From positions 137,646,457 to 137,710,456 of the forward strand of contig CM056994.1 of assembly GCA_029891345.1 (NCBI GenBank): DNA of 64,000 nt, in the 5' to 3' direction. Position numbers and translations under genes: made by a program. This document shows positions 22,506-33,165 of this stretch, piece by piece. This DNA is from Dryococelus australis (Eukaryota > Arthropoda > Insecta > Phasmatodea > Phasmatidae). How positions within the stretch are numbered: the stretch's first letter is position 1; every line of letters begins with the position of its first letter. A model generated the notes under the pieces. It was given only the letters and a program-made list of their open reading frames with translations. It made no database searches and was not told the DNA's origin.

Positions 22506-23497
22506 TTAGTGGTTAGGCATTGCATAGAGCGCATCGTCTATTTCTTCACACTTGTGCCGTCTTTTCCTATACGCCTCTACCAGCTGCCTACACACAACGT
22601 ATTTTTTCCCTCGCAGTCTTTTGTTGACATGTACCACCGTTTATCATACGCCCAGAGCATTAGTGCTTGGGCATAGCACGACGCACATCGTCCATTTGAA
22701 CACTTGTGTAGCCTTGAGGCTGCCTGAACGGTGGCATCGGCAATACCTTGTAGAGATCCACAATGTTCGTACTGGCGGGACACGAACTGCACATCCCGAC
22801 ACTTGGCGATTAACTTATATGGGGGAATATTGTATTATGGATTCTTCCAACACTTTGTGAATGTCCCCGTAGGGAATGATTCCATCGTCCCAACTAGGCC
22901 CGTGAATCGGTAGGCGGTATGGTATGCCTGTTGCATGGTGTGGCCGAAGTGCTTCCATATACATGTCGGTAAAACGAAAACATTTGGGTTTTCTCGTCGT
23001 TTTCGCTGAATGAGATGGCCATCTGATTGACTGTGTACGAGTCCAGCGAGGGAAACCTTTGTATGTTGCAAAACAGTTTATACGGGCACTACGTTTTTTT
23101 TACAAAGCCGTTTCACATTATATTCTTGGTTTGCTTCCCCGTTGCCGTGTAGTGCTTGTCAATATACCACTTGCACGGGGAGAGCGTCTTCTTCAGGTAT
23201 AGCTTGTGCGTAGAAACCTTGCATGAGGGCGGGCGCTGCAAGGACTGCTCGGTGGTGGGCTTTGCACCAGCCCCTGCAGTGTGGCGTGCCGGGAACCGAG
23301 GTTGTGCAGCCCTCGAAACACTCCTCGCACGGGAGGCAGTCCCGTATGTCTTCGTCCAGCTGTAGGTAGGTCGATAAATACTTGGATACTGCCGAAATAT
23401 CGTACGATGTGTACATCAGCAGGAACTCTTTATGTAGGTACAGCAACTCGTCCCGTTGGTCCAAGGCAGTAAGCGTGCGCACCCTTACGGATGCCAA
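22506..23497 (-). pseudogene. Long broken reading frame of unknown family, cysteine-rich
   Basis: From ATG 23,497 to about 22,577 the same minus-strand frame stays coding-like. It is cut only by three nonsense codons (first at 23,159-23,161) and one in the stretch below 22,835. A frame change near 22,600 then leads to a natural-looking end at 22,506-22,508. Total length is about 330 codons. The first 112 residues include a Cys cluster (CLPCEECFEGC, then HCRGWCKAHH); the last third includes HKCSNGRCASC. Spaced Cys pairs suggest metal binding or disulfides. No signal peptide or membrane segment is evident. I do not recognise the family. It faces the Polinton-type integrase on the other strand, so it may be a Polinton or viral cargo gene, but that is inference from position. 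Confidence 0.5.
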
Positions 23498-23563
23498 AAT
23501 GGCCTAAAGGATATTATGACCTCTCGGACAACATGCAATACAACTTTTCTCAGAGACGCTCGG

Positions 23564-23574
23564 GGTGGGTCTTA
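23564..23574 (-). promoter_or_regulatory. TATA-like element upstream of the broken frame
   Basis: GGCTTTATAAGACCC on the minus strand, about 70 bp ahead of ATG 23,497. Spacing fits a core promoter with a short leader. Confidence 0.35.
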
Positions 23575-23589
23575 TAAAGCCAGAGTTTA

Positions 23590-23945
23590 AGGAGGGGATG
23601 GAACGGACGTGACTAATTAGCCAATGATTCACACCAGAGTAATTAGATGAGGCACTTGAACACTCAAATATATTGCAAGGCCGGTGTGGTGGGGGTTATT
23701 CGTCTGCTGGGAGGTAAACTAAAGTGAGTAATTGATGGAGCGAATGTGACTAATTGGACGAATGTAAGTAAGAGCATACCAATATGGCGGTGGAGCATAC
23801 CAAGATGGCGGCCTCCAGTAATGGATTTAAAAAATTACACTTACCAAAATGGTGGTGGAACGTATGTGACTAATAAGTCGAACAAATATGACAGAGAAAG
23901 TAACATATAAACAAATGAACGAAAATACCAAACTGGCATCGAACG
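23590..23945 (+). repeat. Short tandem phrases GTGACTAATTGG / CCAAPuATGGCGG
   Basis: GTGACTAAT recurs at about 23,609, 23,747 and 23,866. ATACCAATATGGCGGTGGAG, ACCAAGATGGCGG and ACCAAAATGGTGGTGGAACG recur between. Irregular repeat of low copy number. Confidence 0.5.
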
Positions 23946-23972
23946 AATGTAAGAGACAAGCTCCAATAACAC

Positions 23973-23998
23973 ACACATATATATATATATATATATAT
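23973..23998. repeat. (TA)n microsatellite
   Basis: About 12 TA units after a CACACA lead. Confidence 0.9.
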
Positions 23999-24167
23999 TG
24001 GCGGCCGTGGCAGAAAGTTTTTTAATAATAAATTTTTTAATTATTTTTTTGCGATTTTTTATCATTTTTATACCAAATTTTTAAACGATAGTTAATAATT
24101 TTTTAGAAGGTTTTGGTGGTTCGGGGTCAAATATCATGGGTCAGCTGTAAAATGTTAAAGTCAGCGT

Positions 24168-24262
24168 CATATGGATCAAATATGGCGAACGGGTGACATC
24201 ACAGCATGGCAGCTGGCCGAATCTGAGTCCGGTTCCCTTGTGCGTCAACCTAACAAACCTTA
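24168..24262 (+). repeat. Dispersed repeat, shared with 4.1 kb
   Basis: Second copy of the TATGGATCAAANATGGC unit described at 4,097-4,190. Confidence 0.5.
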
Positions 24263-25617
24263 CTATTCAAACCGTATGAATGGGAAATTTTGGGCTGAAT
24301 AAACCCGAAGTGGATGCTTTGAATACGGCCTCAGTAATGCAGCTGATCACACACTAGGTAATGGTACGACATTTTTTGGTTTCGAGTCTCGTGTAAAGCA
24401 GGTGTGAATATGTTATTGCTCACTAAGGTTGCGTATGTTTCTGGTTTCATGTCTAATGATATTGAATTCATCGATATGTCATGTTCTACCTACTAACGCA
24501 GTTTTCAGGAACTTATTTAAAAAGTAATTTGGACTCATGTTGAGGATAGAAGGACCATTACAGATATTAATAACTTATTGATTATTTGCTGGCAGTTGAA
24601 TATCAATCGGATTATTTTGTTGCAATTATTTTATATTTTATGTTGTTATGCACAGTTTTATTACTTTTTATTTTTCACTGTTTCTTAATATGACCCATTT
24701 GAGCGAGTTTCTTGAAAAAAAACTTCAAAATCTGTCATATCTTCAGCATTAGGCCTTCGTTAAATTCGTTTATGTGGCCTTTTGTAAGATAATATGTGTA
24801 AGAACGTACTCTTCTGCTGTCTGCCAGAAGGTTACAAGTACTGTACGCATTATACCGTTATATATGAAATATATAATATATAGTGTAAATAAAATTCATC
24901 ATCTTAAGAAACTAAAATAATACATTAGCTGGCACTATGAAAAGAAACCGGACGCATTTGCTCGGAGTATTTGACTTTCACCACTCAGCCACCAGAAGCA
25001 AATATTACTTTGCAAATCTTTGAATTAAGACTGGCAATATTTTGTAACTGATGCAATTTGAAAATTGGCCCATGTTAAATCCGGGTAGTATTTTCATGCT
25101 GATATTCTATTTTCGCAGTCATAAGTGGATTATTTCGCGTTAAAAATATTAAAAATTGATATATTTCCGTCTATGCAAACAGTTGGTTATAAATAACACC
25201 CTTCCTCTACATATATTAGCATTTATTTTACCTTCAACTATAGCCGTATTTAAACGTACAACTATCACACTTTGGTATTTCTGAGTTAGCTGAGTTCTTA
25301 TTGCATATGATTGTGTTCTTTCGTGAGAAACTGATATCATAAAATTAGTTTTTAATCACCTTACGAAACGAACTATATAAAAGCTTTCAATTTTTAATGT
25401 AAATAATGAGAATCTAGTGAAACAGGTGACATTCTCATCATTTTTTGTTTCATAATGACAATAGTTCATTTTGTGTTTTTAAACTATGCGAAACCTTTAA
25501 AATGTTTATTTGGCCGAATCGTTAAGATAATTCATTTTGTGAATAAAATATTCCTCAGCTTTATAAACAACTCCGATATTTCTATGTATTCATGTATGAG
25601 TTGATTTGATATGAGAG
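24263..25617. other. AT-rich, nothing recognised
   Basis: Chance ORFs only. Confidence 0.4.
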
Positions 25618-25835
25618 ATTTGGTCGGCTCTTAACAATGAGGTCTTGAACGCCGATGAGGGTGAAATGAGTTAAGAGTGAGCAGCACCGGAATGCAAAAG
25701 TAGGGGAAACGGGAGATCCCCGAGATAACCCACCGACTAGCATCATCGTCCGGCACGATTCTTACTTACAAAAATCCGCGGGTGACCCCGCCAGGTATTA
25801 AACCCGGTTCGCCTTGGAGTCATGGATGACACCCA
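25618..25835 (-). mobile_element. tRNA-derived SINE
   Basis: Minus-strand copy. The head has a B-box-like GGGTTTAATACC and CTGGCGGGGTCACCCGCGGA. The body contains GGACGATGATGCTAGTCGGT and GGGTTATCTCGGGGATCTCC, and ends in TCATCGGCGTTCAAGACC. Same family as 32,705-32,958 and 2,035-2,192. Confidence 0.7.
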
Positions 25836-28071
25836 GTATTTTTTAAAGAGGAATGCGGTAATTTTTCAGTGTTCTCATATTAATTACCTTAGCTGCAAGT
25901 GCATGTTTCATCTATCTAATGATCAACAAAATTAGTACATGTATCAAAATTTTTTTCAATGACAAAAAAAAGCGTTTCAAAATAAGCGCAATAAGTATTA
26001 CTGTTAAACCTTTTATGCTGTGCAAATTCGTTTCGGTGGATATAACATAATTTCCTTGAGCTAAATTTCATCTGACAAACACGTTAAAATTGTTATCGCT
26101 CCGTATGTCTTGAGTGCTCAGTTCAACTGAGGTATTTCATTTCTAATTGGAGTGTGAATGTTGTGAAAGGAAACTTCGGTTTTCACAACACGGCAACATT
26201 CGTCAAGTCGGAAATCTTATCTTCTTAAATTGATAAAAATTTTATCGCTTCTTACTTATTTCATAATGACAGGAGATAACGAACGCTAGTTGCAGGGCCA
26301 AGTTACAGTAAATTGAACCATGAAAAATTGCTTGTATTAATTGGACGTGTGGTATGCACAGTGATTTAGGAACGTTTTGTTTTATTAGCTTAACTAAATG
26401 AGTCACAATTTTTAATTAATAATTACCTTGGGAAAATACTCCTAAGAGATGAAACCAGTAGCGTGAATATAGCCAAAACGAGATATTTAATTTGGGCCAA
26501 TATTCTGAAATCATTTTCTTTCTTAATGGTATAAAATGAAGCACGAGACATTCTTGGAATCCTTCCAGCAAGACCGAACAAAAAATATTATAGAAACACA
26601 ATTTCTGCATGAAGACCACTCTCTGCATCGAAAATGTTATAATTGTTTGTTTCTATTTTCGAAATAGGGTATGGGTTAATATGGTTAAATTATATAAACG
26701 TTTTATTAACGTTTATTCAACAAGTCATGGAGATCATTACCTTCAAAAATGTTCTGGAATACGCTTGAATGCAGATTTTGTTTGAGACGTGGTGTATTTT
26801 CTTCGAACTAACGTCGACAAACAAACAAATTTTGGTAACTTCAAAGGTTATACTTCTTGTCTAACATTCAAAAAATAAAAGACGAAACATAAATATCCAT
26901 TATATAAATAACTTATAAAACTTATTTTTTCTATATATTCTATTCCCTTATTCAGATCAGGGTTAGGGTATAGTCAGTTCCAATCCTAACTGGTCGCATC
27001 TTTTCAACCGTCTTCTTTGATCTCTAAGTCATATTAGTTTATACACGAATATATTATGATTTATCCTACTTTTTCTTTTTTTTTTTGATATACGCTTTTC
27101 ATATGCTTATTTATATTATGATGAGAGTTGGTTACGAGTTTCAAAATTCCTGTCTCATTTTTATAAAATTTGAGTTCGTTTAGGGGAAATAAACCAGCAA
27201 GCCGAGACTATCGTAAACAGATTATTTTACAAAATAACCAGTTTAAACTAATTACCTTTATCGCCATATCTAATGTATATTGCATTATTTCTTAGTTTTA
27301 AAGCCCGTCAGGGGTAAGGAAATAATAATTTTTATCGCTGAAATAAATTAAACATAAATAACATTAACGCATTATGTTTAAATTTCAAGAATGCAACATA
27401 CCTGTCCAATAAAGCTAAACTGAAAATATATTTAACATTATTATTGTTAGTATTGCTGTCGTTAGTAACAACGAAACATTTGCCACGAATATGAAAGTCG
27501 GTAATGCAAAGTTCAATGGAGTAGATGTGCACAGATAAAGATGAAATAATGATAACAAATGTATGTTTTATTAACAGAGTAAAAAGTATTTGCACAAGGT
27601 AAACAATGGGACAACAATATACGAATAAATTACACATTATGCACAAGAGAACAAAATGCAATGGTGAGGCATTAATTTCAGCCTGACTAAGCAATGGCGA
27701 GCCCAGTGTAGGAGGCGACCCACTGTAGGTAGCTCATGACCCTCGTGTAGAGCGTTGAGTAGTCGCTCGTGCAGCCAGTTGGTGGGCCTGAAGACACAAT
27801 GCCAACTTGTACGTACCAGCCACCACAGCTTTGTAACACCAGTGACACAAGCAGAACCTGGAATACACTTCAATAAAAACGACCGGAGATTTGGTATCTG
27901 TATGGCCGTATTTTTCCATTAAAACTATTGGGGTTTGTATCTCTACACTATTAATCAAAACGTAAGTTTGCGCGTCAAACGATTAACGCCCAAACGGTGC
28001 GGAAAGGAGGGAATAGGCTTAGGGGTAATCGATAGTTCCCCATTATGAAGGGAGTGAGTTACAGTTGACAA
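25836..28071. other. AT-rich, no gene recognised
   Basis: A short stem-forming pair (TGTTGTGAAA ... TTTCACAACA) lies at about 26,158-26,190. A GC-richer patch at 27,660-27,860 keeps two ORFs open on the minus strand, neither with recognisable motifs. Confidence 0.4.
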
Positions 28072-29411
28072 CAGTGGCGTCTCGTTAGGGGAAGCAAGGC
28101 AAGCAGTGCTTGCCCAGACAGTTTCCCGACAATGCTATATTTAAAATAAATATTTAATTCTAATTTATATTTACTTTAAGGTACACATTCTACTCGGGAA
28201 ACAATACTGCATATTATAAGAAAACTAATCGTTGGCTAGCAAAATCAAGACGTTTGGAAGCGCTGTAAGTAATGCTTTCACCAGGTAGGCAGTCGCAATG
28301 GTTTCCCAGCCGACGGAGGGGCGGCAGGGTAGGAAGACCGCCCGGGGAGGGACGGGGACTTATGGCTGTGTCAACTTGTGTTAGAAGCTTTCTTCGCCGA
28401 ACTGAAGCGGACATAGCCGAAGCTGGCCTAGCCGCAGGCAGTTGGCGTCGTGTAGTTTACAGTAACTAAATCGACGCGTGGGCAAGTTCGCGGGCACAAC
28501 ACGAATCGTATTGTATTTATTTGATTGATTTTTGGTGCTGAGAATGTTATACATATTCGTGCTCGATGTCTACCCTAAATAAAAATTATAAAATTACAAT
28601 GTGAAACTGAGAACCGAGTAGATAGAATGAGTGCAACAGAAACATGTGGATCTAAGTGTGGTGTAAGTGAATTAAGAGTGAAGCATTTTTACAGCAGTGC
28701 TTTCGCTTTTCAGGAAATATGTGACATCATAAAATAGGGAAGGCCAACACCTGAACTTACGATCACAACAACACGCAAGAAAGGTAATTTTGTACGTCGT
28801 TTCCAAAAAAAAATTGTTTATCAGAAACACTCGTTGTTAGCTGGATGTAACAGCCTAAACAAACTGTTTTCCTGGTCATGTTTATTGTTTTCAAAGGATG
28901 TTAAGACGTGGACTGCAACTGGGTATTGTGACATTAATAATTTGTGCAATGCTGTTCAAAAACACGAGTGTTCTGAAGATCACATAGATTTGTTTTTGTC
29001 TCTTTAATAATTAGGTAAAAATTAAGTTGATTGCTTTCCATCTTTACACAAACGAATAATCATTTTTTGGTCTACACTTCTGTAAAAACTAAATTGCTCC
29101 GTACGTAAATACCTCACTGTCGATGGGCATTAAAATAATATTGATTTTGAGTAGAAAAGGTTCCGGGTATGATGGAGGTATCTTTGTAATATATTTCACT
29201 CAAGCAAATTTTATGTTAAAAAATATTAATATTTTTACAGCGGAGTGTTTTATATTTAGGTACAGAAAAACGTTTAAATGGCTCCATTTTGCACCTTGGA
29301 ATCTAAATTTTCCCGTGGGAGGGCCCCTGGACCCTCCTCTCCCTTTATTGATCACTGCTGCCCCCTGCACACAGTAGCTTGGCCATTAAATTATAGCACG
29401 CATCGCCACTG
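28072..29411 (+). mobile_element. Short hAT-family element
   Basis: Starts CAGTGGCG (28,072-28,079) and ends CGCCACTG (29,404-29,411), the hAT-type terminus. It is flanked by imperfect 8-bp direct repeats GTTGACAA (28,064-28,071) and GTTGCCGA (29,412-29,419). The 3' part has the GGGAGGGCCCCTGGACCC-like sequence that I recall from animal hAT 3' ends. Only an N-terminal transposase exon remains, so it is an internally deleted, non-autonomous copy. Confidence 0.65.
28627..29007 (+). pseudogene. hAT transposase N-terminal TTF-type zinc-finger fragment
   Basis: One frame of 126 codons with a single internal stop (TAG at 28,735-28,737). The second half matches the TTF-type zinc finger found ahead of many hAT transposases: LNKLFSWSCLLFSKDVKTW, then TGYCDINNLCNAVQKHECSEDH. 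The usual pattern is W.C..C, then a Cys/His pair near KHE..S.H. The DDE and dimerisation (hATC) domains are missing, so no active transposase can be made. Enclosed by hAT termini at 28,072 and 29,411, which fits. Confidence 0.7.
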
Positions 29412-29419
29412 GTTGCCGA

Positions 29420-29461
29420 CCCCCCCCCCCCCCCAAATCCGGAGGGTTGGGGGGGGGGGGG
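29420..29461. repeat. C15 and G13 tracts facing each other
   Basis: C run 29,420-29,434 and G run 29,449-29,461, separated by AAATCCGGAGGGTT. They could pair as a hairpin or form G-quadruplex / i-motif structures. Located just outside the hAT 3' end. Confidence 0.85.
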
Positions 29462-29884
29462 TTTGTTTGCTCCCTAGGCTTAAGTTTCATGTATTCCATA
29501 AAAGTTGAGTTGGGATGTATCATATGTTTCGTGTGGAGAGCTGGAACCAAATTTCTGCACACTTTTAGTGATTTCTCTGTCGAAACCCCCTCCTGCTTCC
29601 ACAACCCAATCCCTGCAAAGATCGGAGGGTTCGTTTATCGCCTTATTTTCGGCGGATTGTTGTGAGATTTGAGGGAGGGTTGTCTTTTTATGCCCCACCC
29701 TCCTACAATGGAAAGTAAGGCCCTTCGGACCTACCAACTCTCCTAAAAAGTTCTCCCCCTCCCCATCCTTTTTCGCCTTTAATAAGTGCTAAATGGCTTT
29801 TTTTTATATTGGTTAAATGTGGTATTTTCCTTTTTTTAAGCACTTTGTTCCCTTTAAAACAGGTAAGGCCCTATTGAGTAACTT

Positions 29885-30190
29885 CCACTACCATAAGTGG
29901 ATACCACAATATGTGCCTTAATTATGTAACAAAGTCATCCCGACTAATGTTTCGTGTACCATAATTGTGCTACAGGGTACCATAATGTTAGTATTCCATA
30001 CCATAATAGCACATGCACCTCCCCAGCTATCCATTAAGCTATCGTAGGTTCATGTATATCCAATATACCGCCCACAATGTACCATAATTTTAGCATTATT
30101 CCCATTGCAACTGCAGGTCCGGATGAGAAAGCGAACGCCGATAGGTGCGAGTGAGCACGTGCCTGAAGTCCCACACAATACTGTACCATA
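29885..30190 (+). repeat. Dispersed TACCATAA phrases
   Basis: ACCATAA occurs at roughly 29,892, 29,959, 29,981, 30,000, 30,081 and 30,185, several followed by TNTTAG. No strict period. No gene in the surrounding 29,470-30,690. Confidence 0.45.
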
Positions 30191-30689
30191 AGTACTATTT
30201 CGTACAGTTACCCTCTTCGGCAATGGTGGCTTAGCCTGCGGATTCCGCGGATACGTCTCCTGGTGACCTTTAAAGCAAGGGCTGTTCAGAGAAATCGTGG
30301 TTTTATAATCGAAGATTATAACAGTACAATTATTTCCGTAAAATATTAATATTCTAAGAAAACTGCTGTAGAGTATTTTATTTTTGCTAATAAACAACTA
30401 AAAGTAATGATAACATGACAATTTCTCCACGATAGTTTTACCAAAATATACAACACATCGTATTACGAAGTTGTGATGAATAGGGAACCCTCGTGTAGTA
30501 CGAAATGGTATTCAAAATTGTTATTGGTTTTTTTACAACGTTTTAAGCAAAAACTACTCAAGAAATTTCATGAAACTGTATATTTTTAATTTCGTCTGGA
30601 ACTGTTAAGCTACATAGACATATACAAGAGGGGTGAAGTGAAAAAATCTTTAATATGTATATACAGTTCATGTCAAAATTGTTGTGATA

Positions 30690-30965
30690 TGAATGAGGAA
30701 AGTGGTTAGTCACGAGCCTCCAATCTCTTAAACACTTGGTTTGATCCCAGATCCTGACGGGTAAAGAAATCTTCGGAAAGGGACTACCGTGTATGTAGAA
30801 CGGCATGCATCACTATTGCGTGATGGTTTCTCGAAATCACTCCAGGCGGGCGAATGCTGGAATGGTTTCTTCATGCAGGTCACCTTCGCCGTTCCTGCTT
30901 CTCTCGGCGTCTTCCTACGTCTCTAATGATCTCACTACCAACGAGAATTTAAGCCATACCCACCT
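30690..30965 (+). mobile_element. tRNA-derived SINE, second family
   Basis: Head with A-box-like GTGGTTAGTCACGAGCC and B-box-like TTGGTTTGATCCC. The body contains GGTTTCTCGAAATCACTCC, AGGCGGGCGAATGCTGGAAT and GGTTTCTTCATGCAGGTCAC. This CTCCAGGCGAATGC body is one I recall from many insect genomes. The 3' end near 30,965 is approximate. Confidence 0.6.
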
Positions 30966-31495
30966 ACTTACTATCGTGCGTGCGTAATTTTCCTACAGAT
31001 ATGCAAATTTTTACTCGGAGTAAATTTACCTGTTTTTCGGATTCCACTAGGCTTCATCTCACTAGTTTTCAGACTGGCTTAGGTAAGATAGCTAGTTCCA
31101 CTTGGCACTATCTTATCCATTTTAATCTCGCCTCACACGGGAATCCTGAATAAATATTTTACTGTTTACTTCATTACATTTTCAATGTACAGAAAAAACT
31201 GTGCACTAACGTGTGACGTAAATCACACTGAGCTGAAAGCTGCGAAGTGACTGGCAATGGTAAATGCTGAGCCACGCACTCGCTACAATCACACTTCATC
31301 CTCCGAGCCAATTAGTTTCACGTCAAAGGCCAAGGTATGAAGTCGTGCCACCAATCACCTGTATCAGCATGCCCTGCTCTTACTTTCCTCAAGACCAGTT
31401 GGAAGAATAACAACAGAAACCGTTTACTCGCATGACAGGTGCTCTGCAGGTTACTTTCGGTGAGGCACAACTTGTTGGAGTTCATCTAGGACCCG

Positions 31496-31583
31496 TATAA
31501 AGGACGCACGCACACTCGCTGTTGCTGATCACCGTCTGTTCCACATACTGCAGCTCTTCACTGATGTGCGTGTCTGCACAATG
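31496..31583 (+). promoter_or_regulatory. Candidate TATA core promoter
   Basis: CCCGTATAAAGGACGCACGC with the TATA box at 31,496-31,501. About 25-35 bp downstream is GTTGCTGATCACCGTC, a plausible initiator zone, then a C/T-rich leader and the first ATGs at 31,564 and 31,581. The surrounding 31,190-31,590 is GC-richer and free of repeats I recognise. Insect cuticle and other tissue-specific genes often have such TATA promoters with tiny first exons, but no downstream exon can be shown here. Confidence 0.3.
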
Positions 31584-32159
31584 ACAAGTTGCAAAATTAT
31601 TTTGTATTTAAATTAAAAGTTTCAATTAATTGGAAAATATATTTTAAAATTCGATATTTATAAATAGTTTTCATTTACCCGGATTTACTTGCAGGAAATA
31701 TATTTCCAGGGCCATATTTACGTATGTGATAATATGACAGAATATTAAAATAAAAATATTAACATGCCTTTCAATTTATCTACACGTCAGATCAAATGGA
31801 CAGAATATGTTATTCAGAATATTTTACAAATACTATAATGTACTAGATTTGTAAGTTTAAAGACTGTAACACATACAAATTACAGTTAAAATATTTTAGG
31901 ATTATATATATATATACTACATTAATATTTATATCATTTTTGAAGTGATTGAGAACGGCCAAATAGCACAAGGCATTACTAGAAGGCAGCACATGAAGTG
32001 ATCGCAAGGGCAGCTTTGGGAAGGTCTGAGTAGTTGAAGTGGGACAGTCAAAGTACACAATCGTAACCAGGTTAGCATCGGAAGAAGTCTGTATTTTAAA
32101 GGGCGCCACTTTACTCCGGTGGTCCTTTGCACATTGTTAGCATACCAGGGACGGCAATA

Positions 32160-33165
32160 GCGAACCTCATTCGTGCAGTTCACAGAGTTTGAACAGGGTG
32201 TCATAGTGGCATTCCGGAAATCTGGATGGCCATACCGGAGATTAGCGGGACATGTTGGACGATACGTGTCAGCAGTGCATCGATGGAGGGGCCGTTGGTT
32301 AGAGGAAGCTGCGCATGCATGTAGACCTAGTTCCAGAAGTCAGTGACGTATGGATGCGTTGTACGAGCGGCCATAGCAGATCACACGAACGCAGAACAAA
32401 TTAGACGTAATGTCGCCTAAGATATGTCTGCTAGGACCGTGTACAATCGTTTAAGTGAAGCTGATCTGCCATCATGCGTGCCATTAGCAAGACTTCCGCT
32501 CACACCTCAGCATCGTGCAGCCCGCCTCCGATGGTGTCGAAAAATGATAACCTGGAAGGAAGAATGGTGAAGCATTGTATTCAGTGATGAATCCCGGTTC
32601 TCCCTTGGGTCTAATGATGGTCGAGTGCGTATTCGGCGTGGGCCTCGTAGGTGGTACTTTCCACAGTGTATACTGCCATGACATTCGGGACCTACACTTG
32701 GGAGCGGAGCGGGGAGGTAAGAGAGGCTCGTAACGAGGTCGTGAGAGCCAATGAGGATGAAGTGAGGTGAGTACGGAACAGTGCCAGATTATAAGTGTGG
32801 GATACATGGGAGACACCCGAGAAAACCGGCCGACCAGTGGCATCGTCCGTCACTATTCCCGCATACAAAAATCTCGGAGCGACTCCGCCGGGAATCGAAC
32901 CTTGTTAGCCTGGATGGAAGGCGAGTAGTCCGATCCCTACATCATTGTAGCCTCATCAAATTCTGATGATGGTTTTCGAAGCCATATACTACAATGGCCG
33001 TTCGCCTCTGGTATTAATCAGGAAAATTGGCCAGTGCATAATACATCCAGAACGTCAATGTGCGTGAAATTCTATTCTGTAGGACGATATTATTCACATC
33101 AATGATCGTTTACAAGCAGGAATTTCTGCCTGTATTGCTGCCCGAGGAGGTCACACCAAATTTTA
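32160..33165 (+). pseudogene. Tc1-like transposase, internally deleted and split by a SINE
   Basis: Tc1/mariner superfamily transposase remnant. N-terminal helix-turn-helix region at 32,185-32,330 (FEQGVIVAF, then GHVGRYVSAVHRW). Second HTH end at 32,430-32,530 (ARTVYNRLSEADL, then LTPQHRAARLRWC). First catalytic Asp in VFSDESRFSL near 32,582-32,612. At about 32,700 the sequence is broken by a minus-strand SINE; it resumes near 32,960 just before the YNGR block. The second Asp and the Glu are lost in a deletion, but the far C-terminus returns at about 33,080-33,160 (DRLQAGISACIAARGGHTK). Stops and frame changes elsewhere. Terminal inverted repeats could not be found. Non-functional. Confidence 0.8.
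32705..32958 (-). mobile_element. tRNA-derived SINE inside the Tc1-like remnant
   Basis: Minus-strand copy. tRNA-like head with ACTACTCGCCTTCCATCCAG and B box AGGTTCGATTCCC, then CGGCGGAGTCGCTCC. The body contains GGACGATGCCACTGGTCGGC and ends in TCTCACGACCTCG. Same family as 25,618-25,835. It interrupts the transposase between the GPT.G and VMV.A motifs. Target duplication not clear. Confidence 0.75.

Noticed and set aside
22577..23497. Assigning the broken frame to a named viral gene
   Set aside because: The Cys clusters recalled viral envelope-type proteins, but no diagnostic motif could be matched, so the family is left open.
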